A stretch of DNA of 34,037 nt from contig JACRUD010000155.1 in the NCBI GenBank assembly GCA_014304875.1, forward strand, positions 1 to 34,037. The letters run 5' to 3'. Position numbers and translations under genes: made by a program. This document shows, piece by piece, positions 6,688-16,482 of this stretch. Source of the DNA: Vulcanimicrobiota bacterium (GTDB lineage: Bacteria; Vulcanimicrobiota; Vulcanimicrobiia; Eremiobacterales; Eremiobacteraceae). The first letter of the stretch is position 1, and every line of letters begins with the position of its first letter. The notes beneath the pieces are model-generated. The model was not told where the DNA came from. It did not search any database and saw nothing but the letters and a program-made list of their open reading frames with translations.

Positions 6688-8063
6688 CGACCGATCTCCA
6701 ACGCGGCCACGGCCCTAGCCAGAGCCTCGTCGTAGATGGCAGAAAGCTCGGCAAGCCTGGCGTCGGCATACGTCGCCTGGGCAGAAGCGCGCTCCAAACT
6801 CGAGGAAGCGCCGTTTCGATACCCCAACTGAGTCGCATTAAGCTCCTGTTGCGCTTGCTGACGTGCCTTGGTCGATGCGGCGACGGCCAGCGATGCGGCC
6901 CGAAGGTTTCGGACGGCGGAGCCGACCTCAACCGACACGTCTCTTTGGGCACCGGCAAGTCGGGCCCGCGCCTCCGCCAACCCGGCTCGCGACGCAAGGA
7001 TTCCGCTGGAAGCGGCGGCCGTCAACGGAAACTCGAGTTGCGCGTTCACGGTCGGCCCAGACACCTTTTGACCGGAATCCACTCCTCGGGCGTAGCCGGC
7101 ACCGAGGGTCAGCGACGGGACGGTCGCCCGCCGCGCCACGTTCAGCGAAGCCTGGGCTGCGGCCACACCGCGACTCGCCGAAGCAACCTCGGGGCGCTGC
7201 AGCAACGCCGCTTGGACGGCCGCCTCGACGGCCGCCTCATCGGCGGCATCGTTGCTCTCAAAGCTGGACGACCCGGTACTCGGAGACGCAATCGTTGCAG
7301 CCGCGCCGCCTGGCGGAGTTGTCGGCGCCGGCGCGACGCGCTGGCTGCGGTCCACCGCGGACGCAACTTCGCCGACGTCCGCTCTCGACGACGTGCGGGC
7401 GAAAGCTGCCCGTCCAACGCCGGTCTCAATGCGTAACGAGTCCGTCGCGTTGTCGCTTGCCGCCTTGGCATTCACAGCGTCCGCCGTTGCGCGGGCGACC
7501 ACGACGGAGGCCCGTACCACGTCGACGCGCGGCGCATCCCCAGCCGAAAAGCGCTTCTGTGCCGCCTGTTCTTCTTCCATCGCCAAACGCAGCGCTTCAT
7601 CGCGGGCATTCACCGTGGCGCGTGCCTTCAAGGCGGCATAGTACAAGCCGGCCAGCTTGATGCGTTCGACACGCTCCGCGTTCAATTCATCCGACCGCGC
7701 GGCCTGATACTCGCGCGCGGCTGCCGCGACGCGCGGCGAGTATGCGATCAGATTTCCCAGCACGGTCTGAAGTCCGACGGTCGAGCTGTGTTGAGAGATC
7801 GTCGCTGAATTACCCGCCGGGGCCGCTTGCGGATTCTCCGTGTACCCAGCGACGATCGCCGGACCTAGCGCTCCGCGCTGCTGGCGCAGGACGGCGTCTG
7901 CGCCCGCGAGCCGCGCCCGCGCGACAGCCACATCAGGCGATTCGAGCAGCGCCTGCGACTCGGCAGCGCTTAGGCTGAGACCGGAAAACGAGAGCGGCAC
8001 GGAAGGCGTGCCTTGCGGAAGGGCGAGCATCAACGCGGCCGCGCTCGTTGCGACGAAGATCAT
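6684..8063 (-). CDS. TolC-family outer-membrane efflux protein
   Basis: The 459-residue protein has a signal-like N-terminus (MIFVATSAAALMLALPQG) and two outer-membrane efflux (OEP) repeats. Each is rich in Ala/Gln/Arg helices with typical TolC phrases such as SPDVAVARARLAGADAV, YYAALKARATVNARDEAL and AQQELNATQLGYRNGASS. A Pro/Ser/Ala-rich insert (about residues 245-275) separates the halves. No lipobox cysteine is visible. It forms the trimeric channel of the pump encoded by its neighbours. It overlaps both neighbours by ATGA (8060-8063 and 6684-6687), so the three genes are very probably cotranslated. Confidence 0.92.
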   Translation of the reverse strand: MIFVATSAAALMLALPQGTPSVPLSFSGLSLSAAESQALLESPDVAVARARLAGADAVLRQQRGALGPAIVAGYTENPQAAPAGNSATISQHSSTVGLQTVLGNLIAYSPRVAAAAREYQAARSDELNAERVERIKLAGLYYAALKARATVNARDEALRLAMEEEQAAQKRFSAGDAPRVDVVRASVVVARATADAVNAKAASDNATDSLRIETGVGRAAFARTSSRADVGEVASAVDRSQRVAPAPTTPPGGAAATIASPSTGSSSFESNDAADEAAVEAAVQAALLQRPEVASASRGVAAAQASLNVARRATVPSLTLGAGYARGVDSGQKVSGPTVNAQLEFPLTAAASSGILASRAGLAEARARLAGAQRDVSVEVGSAVRNLRAASLAVAASTKARQQAQQELNATQLGYRNGASSSLERASAQATYADARLAELSAIYDEALARAVAALEIGR

Positions 8064-11000
8064 GCAGCCTCCGCGACCGGGCCCGCTTCATCGCGACCTA
8101 AGAAGCCTGCGTACAGGACGGGAATGAGCACCAAAGTGAACGCCGTGGCCGTGGAAAGCCCACCGATGACGGCGATCGCAAGCGGGCGCTCCATTTCAGC
8201 GCCCGACCCGATGCCCGCCGCCAAGGGCAGCAGACCGCCGATGGCCGCAAGCGTCGTCATCACGATCGGACGCAACCGCGTCCGCCCTGCGACGATGAGC
8301 GCTTGGGTCACCTCCTCTCCTGCCTGGCGCCGTTTGTTGGCGACATCGATCAACAAGATGCCGTTTTTCACCACGATCCCGACCAAGAGCAGCAACCCCA
8401 TGAACGAGGACACGTTGAGCGGCGTGCTTGTGACGACGAGGCCGATCGCGACGCCGATCGTCGCGAGCGGGATCGCGGTCAACACGACGAGCGGCAGGCG
8501 GAACGAATTGAAGGTCGCGAGCATGACCGCAAAGACCAGGATCACCGCGATTCCGATGACCGCCGCGAATTCGCGAAACGAGGATTGCTGCGCTTTGTAC
8601 TGGCCGCCGATGGACGCGCTGTAACCAGGCGGCAGCGGGATGCGCCGCAACTGGTCCTTGACCCCGGCCACCACGGCGGACAGGCTCGCCCCATTGATGT
8701 TCGCCGTGACGCGCACGACCCGCTGGGCATTGATCTCGTTGATGTCGGACGAGAGCGGTTGCGCGTTGAGGCGCGCCACGTCAGCCAAAGCGGCGGTGCC
8801 TGCTCCGGCCACGATCGGCGCGCCAGGCAGATCGGCGAACGTGTCGGGGCCGCCGCCCAGCGAGATGCGGACGGGCACCAGGTTCGCGCTGCCGGCGATC
8901 TGCGTGGCGACGGTGCCCTGCGCACCAGCCGAAACAGACTTGGCGATGTCGCTTGAATCGACGCCTAGAGCAGCCATGCGCGATCCCAGCGGCGCGATGC
9001 GCATGACGGGATCGTCATACGTGATGCCCGCGAATTGATCGACGATACCCGGCACGTCCGCGAGCTTTGCGGCGACTTGATTGGCAAGCGCGATGAGCTT
9101 TCGCTGGTTGTCACCGGCGATCGTGATTTCGATGGGCGACGGCGTGCCCGACAGATCGTTGACGATGTCTTCCAGTATCTGATGCAGTTCCAGTCGGGCG
9201 GCGGGCACGGCGACCGCCAAACGGAGCCGTAGGTCCTCGCTCACCGCGTCAAATGATCCCCGCTGGTTGCGGGCGACCAATCCCACGCGCAAGAGACCGC
9301 GGTTTTGCGGCATGGGCGAAAAGCCGTTCGTATCGATGCCCGTAAAGCGGCCTTCGCCCGAGATCGAGCGGTTTGCGAGCACGGTCTTCTCAATCCTCGT
9401 CGCCGCAGCTTCGCTGGCTGCCAGGGTTGTCCCAGCCGGCATGGTGTACCCTATCTCGAATTGTCCTTCGTCCATCTTCGGCAAAAAATCGCTCGGCAAG
9501 CGTGCCATGATCGCCACCGTAATCACCAAAATAGCCGCGCAAGCCGCATAAACGGTGCCGCGGTGCGACAGCGACCAGCGCAGCAGAGGCTCGTAGCGCT
9601 CCAAAAGACGCGTCAGAAAACCATGATCCTCCTTTGCATGACCCGCGTCGCCTAGGAAGCGCGTGGCAAGCCTGGGCGCGACGAACAGCGCCAAGAAAAG
9701 CGATACGATAAGAGATGAGGCCAGCGTGAACGCGAGCGCACGGAAGAAAAAGCCCGGCACGCCGGAAAGCAAGGCCAGCGGCAAGAAAACGACAACCGTG
9801 GTGGCCGTCGACGCTGCCATGGGGGCGGCGATTTGCCCCATCGACTGGACGACGACGGACGGCATGGGCTCTGTCGGGCGCTCGCGCAGATTGCGGGCGA
9901 TGTTTTCGATGACCACGATCGCATCATCGATGATCAGCCCGACGGCCACCGCGAGACCTCCGACGCTCATCAAGTTCAGCGTTTGGCCGGAGCGGTCGAG
10001 CACCAAGACGGTGATCGCCATGGCAAGCGGGATGACCGCCGCTGCGACGAGCGTTATACGAAGGTTGCGCAGGAACGCCAGGATGACCAAGACGGCAAGC
10101 AGAGCGCCGAGCAGAATCGCATCGCGAAGCGCGCGCTGAGATTGAACGATGAGATCGGTTTGGTTCCAAAATAAATGGATGGTCGTTCCTTGCGGCAGCC
10201 GCCCTTTGACGCCATCCATGCGGTCTTCGAACCCCCGGGCCAGTCGCACCGCATCGGCGCCGGGCAACCCGTAGACGTTGACGAACACGGCCGTTTGGGC
10301 ATCGAACGACGTCGCATTGCTGGGTGCAGACACGCCCAGCTTGACTTCGCCCAGCGCGCTGATGGGAAGCGAGGCGCCGTCTTTGAGTGGAACCACGACC
10401 GAGCCGATGGATCGCACATCGTGAAGCGACGCATCGACGACCAGGACGTATCGTTGGTAGAAGTGGGTCGCAAGACCCACCGCCCGCACGTCGTTCGCGT
10501 TGGCCAAGGCGGTCTCGACCTGAGACGGCGAGACGTTGTGCGCCGCCAACGCCGAGGCATTGAGGAGCACGTGAAATTCACGCTGAGGGCCGCCGGCGAC
10601 CGCCACCCGAGCCAATCCGGGCACTCCGGCAAACGCCGGCACGAGCGTGCGCTGGGCGAATTCCCGCAGCAGGGCTTGCGAGAGAGTGTTCGACGTGAGC
10701 GCGTATGACAACACCGACTCACTGTTGGGGTTCACGATGACGGCGGAGACGTCGACGCCGGCAGGCAGAGTCGACCGGACCTGTGAGATGGCTTGGTTGG
10801 TCGACTCCAGATCCACTCGCGGATCCGTTTTGGGGTCGAAACTGATCAACATCTCTGAAGATCCTTGAGCCGACGTCGATCGAACTTCGGTGACGTTGGG
10901 CAGAGTCTGAAACAATCGTTCCAGGGGCTGCGTCACGGCGACACGGGTCTGAGCGGGCGGCAGCTGACCGGCATCTGCGACGACGTCTATCCGAGAAAAG

Positions 11001-11122
11001 CTCATCGTCGGAAAGATGCTCTGGGCGGTGTCGAGATACGCGTAAACGCCCAACAGCGCCAGAGCTGCGACGACGAACAACAGAACTTTATCGTGACGCT
11101 GTGCGAACCGCCCTATATCCAT
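8060..11122 (-). CDS. RND multidrug efflux permease (AcrB/HAE1-like)
   Basis: The protein is about 1020 residues, the usual size for RND permeases, with two copies of a 6-helix unit plus large periplasmic loops. Proton-relay residues typical of drug-type pumps are present: the Asp pair in GLIIDDAIVVIEN (399-400) and the lysine in VVKNGILLID (about 919), matching AcrB D407/D408 and K940. It also has the ESTNQ-type pore segment and repeated GGLLPLA/ERPLA segments in the C-terminal half. I choose the start at 11122 (MDIGRFAQRHDKVLLF) because RND proteins begin with a short amphipathic helix before TM1; the ORF-track start at 11167 adds 15 unsupported residues. Neither has a strong ribosome site. 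The permease-TolC-adaptor order is unusual, since the adaptor more often comes first. The substrate is not predictable. Confidence 0.93.
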   Translation of the reverse strand: MDIGRFAQRHDKVLLFVVAALALLGVYAYLDTAQSIFPTMSFSRIDVVADAGQLPPAQTRVAVTQPLERLFQTLPNVTEVRSTSAQGSSEMLISFDPKTDPRVDLESTNQAISQVRSTLPAGVDVSAVIVNPNSESVLSYALTSNTLSQALLREFAQRTLVPAFAGVPGLARVAVAGGPQREFHVLLNASALAAHNVSPSQVETALANANDVRAVGLATHFYQRYVLVVDASLHDVRSIGSVVVPLKDGASLPISALGEVKLGVSAPSNATSFDAQTAVFVNVYGLPGADAVRLARGFEDRMDGVKGRLPQGTTIHLFWNQTDLIVQSQRALRDAILLGALLAVLVILAFLRNLRITLVAAAVIPLAMAITVLVLDRSGQTLNLMSVGGLAVAVGLIIDDAIVVIENIARNLRERPTEPMPSVVVQSMGQIAAPMAASTATTVVVFLPLALLSGVPGFFFRALAFTLASSLIVSLFLALFVAPRLATRFLGDAGHAKEDHGFLTRLLERYEPLLRWSLSHRGTVYAACAAILVITVAIMARLPSDFLPKMDEGQFEIGYTMPAGTTLAASEAAATRIEKTVLANRSISGEGRFTGIDTNGFSPMPQNRGLLRVGLVARNQRGSFDAVSEDLRLRLAVAVPAARLELHQILEDIVNDLSGTPSPIEITIAGDNQRKLIALANQVAAKLADVPGIVDQFAGITYDDPVMRIAPLGSRMAALGVDSSDIAKSVSAGAQGTVATQIAGSANLVPVRISLGGGPDTFADLPGAPIVAGAGTAALADVARLNAQPLSSDINEINAQRVVRVTANINGASLSAVVAGVKDQLRRIPLPPGYSASIGGQYKAQQSSFREFAAVIGIAVILVFAVMLATFNSFRLPLVVLTAIPLATIGVAIGLVVTSTPLNVSSFMGLLLLVGIVVKNGILLIDVANKRRQAGEEVTQALIVAGRTRLRPIVMTTLAAIGGLLPLAAGIGSGAEMERPLAIAVIGGLSTATAFTLVLIPVLYAGFLGRDEAGPVAEAA

Positions 11123-11213
11123 CGCGATACCGATGCCCGTGCAACCATCTGCGCTCCAATACACCATACGTCCGGGAGAACGTCTGCCGGACGGAGTTAA
11201 TCAGGGAAAGAGA

Positions 11214-11819
11214 CTAGCGCGCTGACAGTTGGGGCGGCGGGCGGTTGAACAGCGCCGGCGGCCAGACGGCGTAGCCGGCCAGGATGAGGTCGACTGAGGC
11301 AGCCTGAGGTAAGGTGCGCGACGAGGCGAGCGGCCGAAGACGCATGGGAGCGATCGCGCCCGCAAGTTTGGGGATCATGCGTGCGACCGCCGACACGAAG
11401 AGCCAACTGAAGAGCGCCATAAGAACGATGACGATCAGCGAAGCCGCCATATCGCCCGCAGCATCTCCGTCGCTCGCACCGACTTGGGATAGCAACCCGA
11501 TCCCGACCTGCGCGCCTGCGGACAAGGCGATAAATTTCCATCCCCGACCGCCGAACGGCAGACATTCGAGCTGCCTGCGCATGTCGCCCTTCGGCAGCGC
11601 GTCGACGAAGAATATGGCGGCCGCCGCCGAGATGCCGATGACGAACGCCCAAGCGTCGAGGCTCGCCCAGGTACCCGGTAGCCGTCCGTGCTCGGCCGAT
11701 TCCATGATGCTCTCGATGGCGACGGCGCACAGTCCGTACATCGCAGCGTAGATCAGGACGACGGCATAGCGGCTGAGCAGCGCCCGAAGGACACGGCGGA
11801 CAGGCATAGGCCTAGTCAT
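11214..11819 (-). CDS. Hypothetical four-helix membrane protein upstream of the efflux operon
   Basis: The 201-residue protein has hydrophobic helices near residues 18-37, 54-72, 95-112 and 125-147, and a soluble Pro/Arg-rich tail. No family is recognised. It ends about 90 bases before the RND permease start on the same strand, so it may be the first gene of the same transcript. The start could be ATG 11819 or the ATG four codons later, which has AGG close upstream; there is no strong evidence either way. An accessory role in efflux or its regulation would be speculation. Confidence 0.6.
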   Translation of the reverse strand: MTRPMPVRRVLRALLSRYAVVLIYAAMYGLCAVAIESIMESAEHGRLPGTWASLDAWAFVIGISAAAAIFFVDALPKGDMRRQLECLPFGGRGWKFIALSAGAQVGIGLLSQVGASDGDAAGDMAASLIVIVLMALFSWLFVSAVARMIPKLAGAIAPMRLRPLASSRTLPQAASVDLILAGYAVWPPALFNRPPPQLSAR

Positions 11820-11998
11820 TTAGCGGAATTCGCGGATACCTGTTTGCGAGCCTGCGGACAAGCAAGGGGATAACGTCCGATAGTCCTCGCGGCGAAAAGC
11901 GGTGGTCGTATCGGGAGCGGCGGCAGCAATACCACCGACTTGACATTTACCGCTATGAGCGAAGGTTTTGCCGGCTTATTGTCCATATTGTTGACTGC

Positions 11999-13309
11999 TT
12001 GAACCGTCAGCCGTTACGACGATTTGCCTGGCCGTGCCTGGCGGGCGCTTGCCTTGTGTTTGCGGCGGCTGCTTTGGCGTCGATTCCGTCCCCTGCGAAC
12101 CAGCCGAGCGCCGCGATCGGCGCCTACATCGTCCTTTCACTGTCGGCCTTGGTGGGCATCGCTCTCTTATGGCGCAGGGACGATCGCGGAGCAGTCGTCC
12201 TGCTGGTGGTGGTCGCCGTACTTGCTCGCGCACCCTTTGTGCTCAAGCAGCCCTTCCTCTCTTCTGATGCGTACCGCTACTTGTGGGATGGTCGGGCATT
12301 GCTTCACGGGTTCAATCCCTACGTCATAGCGCCGAACAGCCCCGTGATGCACTGGCTCCGGCTCGGTTGGCTCTATCAGTACGTCGACTGGCATTGGGCG
12401 TCGTCCATCTACCCGCCGTTGGACCTCGCGCTGTTTGCGCTGGCCGACAGACTCGACGACGCCGGGCTTTTAGGCATCAAAACATTGGTGGAGATCGGAG
12501 ATTTGACGGCGCTTTGGGTGCTGATCGCCGCGCTGCGCCGCCGTGGGATTCCCGCCGGTCGCGCGGCGCTCTACGGGTGGAGTCCGCTCGTCATCATGGA
12601 ATTCGCATGGAGCGGCCATGAGGAGGCCTGGTGCGTTGCCGCGCTTGTGGTTGCGATCTTCCTTCACGATCGCGGCGGTCGAATCGGTTCGGCGCTCGCG
12701 CTAGCGGGCGCGGTCCTCGTGAAGCTCTATCCGTTGGCGCTCATTCCGGCGTTTTTTCCGAGGAAATCTTGGGGGTTCGCGTGCACCTGCCTGGCAGTCG
12801 TCGTGTTGGCGTACCTGCCCTTTGCGTTATGGAATCCCGATATCTTCGGGTTCCTGTCAACATTCGTGGCCCAATACCATCAAAACGACACGCTGCATTT
12901 AGTGCTCGGGACGCGTGGTTCCGAAGCGCTTTTCGGCTTGTGCGTCGCCGCGGCGTTTTACGCGCGGTCGCGAGGCGCGGATCTTGTCGTCAGCGTCGTG
13001 ATGCTCGTCCTCGCGTACTTGCTGCTCGCGCCGAGCGTCTATCCCTGGTACGTCACGGTTTTCGCGGCTCTGCTGCCGCTGATCCCCGACGTCCTAAGCG
13101 GCAGACTGCGGGCGCTCATGATCGGCTTGCTGTGCTGGATCGCCTTCGGGATATTGGGGTACGCCGGAGAGGCGTCGATCGCGGCCCGCGTCACCGAGTA
13201 CGCTCCGCTATTCGTCGGGGCAGCCATCGTCGGCTTGCAATGGGCGTCCGAGCGCACGTTTTTTCCAGCGCCCGCGCCGGCTTTGGCATCCGACAGCAGA
13301 ATCGACTGA
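11999..13309 (+). CDS. GT-C fold membrane glycosyltransferase (GT87 / mannosyltransferase-like)
   Basis: The 436-residue protein has about ten membrane helices. The first periplasmic loop contains SSDAYRYLWDGRALLHGFNPY with an acidic residue (Asp90). This D-x-x-R-Y-x-W-D-G...NPY pattern is typical of polyprenyl-phosphate-sugar-dependent transferases of the DUF2029/GT87 and MptB-like groups. These move a hexose from a lipid-linked donor to a glycolipid or polymer on the outer face of the inner membrane. The start is a TTG with no ribosome site, and its TTGA overlaps the stop of a 15-codon ORF beginning at 11955, so coupled translation is possible. An in-frame upstream extension without ATG also exists. 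Donor and acceptor are unknown. It is convergent with the BNR protein gene, with only 26 bases between them. Confidence 0.8.
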   Translation: MNRQPLRRFAWPCLAGACLVFAAAALASIPSPANQPSAAIGAYIVLSLSALVGIALLWRRDDRGAVVLLVVVAVLARAPFVLKQPFLSSDAYRYLWDGRALLHGFNPYVIAPNSPVMHWLRLGWLYQYVDWHWASSIYPPLDLALFALADRLDDAGLLGIKTLVEIGDLTALWVLIAALRRRGIPAGRAALYGWSPLVIMEFAWSGHEEAWCVAALVVAIFLHDRGGRIGSALALAGAVLVKLYPLALIPAFFPRKSWGFACTCLAVVVLAYLPFALWNPDIFGFLSTFVAQYHQNDTLHLVLGTRGSEALFGLCVAAAFYARSRGADLVVSVVMLVLAYLLLAPSVYPWYVTVFAALLPLIPDVLSGRLRALMIGLLCWIAFGILGYAGEASIAARVTEYAPLFVGAAIVGLQWASERTFFPAPAPALASDSRID

Positions 13310-13335
13310 GAAGCTCGCCGCCGCCGCGTTGCGCG

Positions 13336-16300
13336 TCAGCGTAGCGGCGACACGCTCGTCGCGCTCAACGCCGCATCGAGCGTTGCGAGGTCGCCTTTCA
13401 GCCGGTTGTAGGACGCCATAGCGGCATCGAACTGCGCTCGCACTTCGTCGGCTTGCTGCTTGAGCGCAGCCGACGGCGGCGAGAACGACGAGCCCAGTCC
13501 GAACGCGATTCCTTCGAGACGCTCGCGCAATTTGTCCGCCATGGTGATGGAATCTTCTTCGTTTTTGGGATCGGACGTGAGCGTTGACTTCAGCGAGGCG
13601 GCTTCACGCTGGAGCGACTGCGCGATCGCCAGAGCCGCGGTCGACGCGCCGGCTTTGCGCAACCGGACGATCTTTCCGGGTAAGTCCCTTTGGATGGCAT
13701 CGATACGGTTTAGCGCCTCATCGATGCGAGACAACTGCCCCAATTGAGAGGCGATGAAGTCATGGCGTTCGATCGCCTGGGCTTGCGTCCAGTTGAGGTG
13801 AGGGTCGGCCTTGACCTCGAGCGTTCGATCCAGCGTCTGCCCGTTGCTGTGCAAGCGCACGGTGTACGTTCCTGGAACTGCTTCCGCACCGTCATCCGGC
13901 CCGCGATTCCATTTGGCCGCGCCGTTCCATTTCACCGGGGGGTCTTCTGCCAAGTCCCACGCGATTCGGCTTATGCCCGCGTCGTTGGGAACGTAAGGTT
14001 TGGGCTTGTCATGGACCTCATGCGTTCCGGCGAGGTGGCGCACCACCCGGCCCGCGGCGTCGATGATGTCGATGGTCGGGGCGCCGTCCGACTTCTTCGA
14101 TTGATAGTAGCTCAGCAGCGCGCCGTAGTCAGGATTGTCGCCGGACCAGCTCGTCGGATCACCCTCTTGCGGCGACCATTGGACGAAACGGTAGGCCGTT
14201 CGCGGGGGAAATAGGTACGTGCCGGCGCTCTTGGCCGCGTCGAGCTGTTGCAGCGGAGTCAGATCGTCCAGAATCCATAGCGACCGGCCGTGCGTGGCCG
14301 CGATCAGGTCGTTGGCCTGCGGATGGACGCGCAGGTCGCGAACCGACGCAGTCGGCAGATTGAGCTGCAATCTCTGCCAGCGAGCTCCGCCGTCGAACGA
14401 GGCCCACATGCTCTCCTCCAGACCGGCATACAGCAAGTTTGGGTTGCGGGGATCTTGGCGCACGACACGCACGAACTGATCGCGCGGCAGATTTGAAGCG
14501 ATGGAGCGCCACGTCCCACCGTAGTCGTCGGTCTCGAATAGATAGGGCGCGCGGTCCCCCGAGCGATGGCGGTCGACCACCGCAAAAGCCATAGCGGCCG
14601 AGTGCGGCGACGGCTCGACCGCTTCGACTCGGCCGTCGGGAGGCACGCCGGACATGGTGACGTTCTTCCAGTGGACCCCGCCGTCGCGCGTCAACTGTAC
14701 GAGACCGTCGTCCGTCCCGACCCAGATGAGACCGGGCTCTTTGAGCGACGGAGCGATATCCAAAATCGTGTCTGAGAACTCGGCCCCGGAAACGTCGAGC
14801 GTGATGGGACCGCCGGAGACCTGTTGATGCGACTTGTCGTTGAGCGTCAGATCGGGGCTGATGACGGTCCAGTGCTGACCGCGATCGCGTGTCGAGAAGA
14901 CGACGTTGCCGCCGAAATAGGCCACGTGCGGGTCTTGCGGCGAAAAAGCAAGCGGAGAGTCCCAGTTAAAGCGATAGGGCAAGTCGGCGATCGCGATGCC
15001 ATTGGTGTCGCGCGGGTACGGCGAGATATCGACGTCCTCTTGAGTGCGCGTATCGTATATGGCGAGCGAACCATTCTCGGTATCGTTCCAGATCAAGTGA
15101 GCGTCGAGCGGGTCGGGCCAAATCCACTCGCCGTCGCCTCCGTTGACCAAGAACCAGTTGCGGTTATGGATGCCGGCCGGGTCGAGGCTGTTCGAGGGAC
15201 CGCAGAAGCCGCTGTTGTCCTGCAAGCCGCCGCACACGTTGTACGGGATCTGCGTGTCGTATCCGAGATGGTAGATCTGCCCGACGGCGACGTTGAGATC
15301 CCAAAACCACGATTGACCGCCGTCGTGGGAAAAGTCGATTCCGCCATCATTTCCCAGGGCCATGCGCTTGCCGCCGGAGGCGATCCACATAACGTGCATG
15401 TCGCCGTGGGGCGCATTGTGAATGGCTTTGAACGTCTTGCCGCCATCCTTGCTTTGCGCCAAGAACAGCGCCAAACTAAACACGTGGTCTGCATTTTTCG
15501 GATCGACGTAGATGTGGCTGAAGTAGAACGGGCGCTGGGTGACGATCGTATCCGATGTCATGAGGCGCCACGTATCACCGCCGTCGTCCGAGCGCCACAA
15601 AACGCCGTGCCGAGACTGGATGGCGGCGTACACTCGCTTCGGTTTCGATGAAGCGACCGCTATTCCGATGCGGCCCACGAGCCCCGGTGGCAGTCCGTGG
15701 CCTGTAAGCTTCTTCCAACTGCGTCCGCCGTCGCCGGATTTATACAATCCGTCAGCCGGTCCGCCGCTGCTCAAATTCCATGGAATGCGCCGGTACTGCC
15801 AGATGCCGGCATACACCACGTCTGGATGGGCCGGATCCCACGCCATGTCGGAAACGCCGCTTTGCGGACCGACGTAAAGGGTCTTTTGCCACGTACGCCC
15901 GCCATCGGCGCTGCGATAGACGCCTCTCTCCGAGCTGTCTTTGAATGGGCTTCCCAACGCGCCGACGAGCACGACCTTGCGGTCGCGGGGATCGATCAGG
16001 ATCTTCGAAATCTGCGACGTTCCTTCGAGTCCGCGGTGCTGCCATTTCTTGCCTCCGTCGGTCGTCTGCCAAACACCGTCCCCGTAGGAAACGTCGTTAC
16101 GCGGGTTGGCTTCGCCAGTTCCGACCCAAACATCGTTCTCGTCTCTGGAGTCGATCGCGATCGCTCCGATTGCCGCCACCGGCTGCTTTTCGAACACGGC
16201 CTGCCAGCTGTTCCCGCCGTCGGCGGTCTTGAACACTCCGCCTCCTGCCGCACCGATGTAGTACAACTCAGGGTCGGCGTCGGTGCCCGCCACCGCTGAA

Positions 16301-16482
16301 ACGCGGCCGCCGGACAACGCGGGTCCGATCGAACGCCATTGCAGCCGCTCGAAAGGCTGCGCCGGTTTGGGGCTCTGAGCAGGCGTGCGCGGTTCTTGGA
16401 CTTTCGGGGCTGCCGCAAGTTGCAGCGGCAGCAACAGCAACAGCGCCGTGATAGGAAGCACGCGGAAACTGGACGGACGCAT
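13336..16482 (-). CDS. Secreted BNR/Asp-box propeller protein (VPS10/sortilin-like glycosyl hydrolase type)
   Basis: From the ATG at 16482 (AAAGGA seven bases upstream) the protein has 1048 residues. A signal peptide (ITALLLLLPLQLAAAP) comes first. At least ten Asp-box turns follow, such as KTADGGNSWQ, RSADGGRTWQ, KSGDGGRSWK, RSDDGGDTW, FSHDGGQSWFW, LTRDGGVHW and FDGGARWQRL. This is the signature of seven-bladed propellers in sortilin/VPS10, sialidase and GH74 xyloglucanase proteins, here probably two propellers in tandem. A beta-sandwich (GTYTVRLHSNGQTLDRTLEVK) and a helical, probably coiled-coil tail follow. The protein is exported to the periplasm or surface. Catalytic residues cannot be assigned, so hydrolase activity is unproven and a binding role is equally likely. 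The ORF-track start at 16551 would put 23 residues before the signal and is rejected. Confidence 0.88.
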   Translation of the reverse strand: MRPSSFRVLPITALLLLLPLQLAAAPKVQEPRTPAQSPKPAQPFERLQWRSIGPALSGGRVSAVAGTDADPELYYIGAAGGGVFKTADGGNSWQAVFEKQPVAAIGAIAIDSRDENDVWVGTGEANPRNDVSYGDGVWQTTDGGKKWQHRGLEGTSQISKILIDPRDRKVVLVGALGSPFKDSSERGVYRSADGGRTWQKTLYVGPQSGVSDMAWDPAHPDVVYAGIWQYRRIPWNLSSGGPADGLYKSGDGGRSWKKLTGHGLPPGLVGRIGIAVASSKPKRVYAAIQSRHGVLWRSDDGGDTWRLMTSDTIVTQRPFYFSHIYVDPKNADHVFSLALFLAQSKDGGKTFKAIHNAPHGDMHVMWIASGGKRMALGNDGGIDFSHDGGQSWFWDLNVAVGQIYHLGYDTQIPYNVCGGLQDNSGFCGPSNSLDPAGIHNRNWFLVNGGDGEWIWPDPLDAHLIWNDTENGSLAIYDTRTQEDVDISPYPRDTNGIAIADLPYRFNWDSPLAFSPQDPHVAYFGGNVVFSTRDRGQHWTVISPDLTLNDKSHQQVSGGPITLDVSGAEFSDTILDIAPSLKEPGLIWVGTDDGLVQLTRDGGVHWKNVTMSGVPPDGRVEAVEPSPHSAAMAFAVVDRHRSGDRAPYLFETDDYGGTWRSIASNLPRDQFVRVVRQDPRNPNLLYAGLEESMWASFDGGARWQRLQLNLPTASVRDLRVHPQANDLIAATHGRSLWILDDLTPLQQLDAAKSAGTYLFPPRTAYRFVQWSPQEGDPTSWSGDNPDYGALLSYYQSKKSDGAPTIDIIDAAGRVVRHLAGTHEVHDKPKPYVPNDAGISRIAWDLAEDPPVKWNGAAKWNRGPDDGAEAVPGTYTVRLHSNGQTLDRTLEVKADPHLNWTQAQAIERHDFIASQLGQLSRIDEALNRIDAIQRDLPGKIVRLRKAGASTAALAIAQSLQREAASLKSTLTSDPKNEEDSITMADKLRERLEGIAFGLGSSFSPPSAALKQQADEVRAQFDAAMASYNRLKGDLATLDAALSATSVSPLR

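Noticed and set aside
6591-7436. 281-residue + strand ORF across the adaptor and TolC genes
   Set aside because: Arg/Gly/Ser-rich shadow antisense to two well-supported efflux genes and spanning their junction.
14824-15651. 275-residue + strand ORF inside the BNR protein gene
   Set aside because: It is antisense to a clearly real gene with ten or more Asp-boxes; composition is Val/Arg/Asp-rich with no domain, as expected from GC-rich codon shadows.
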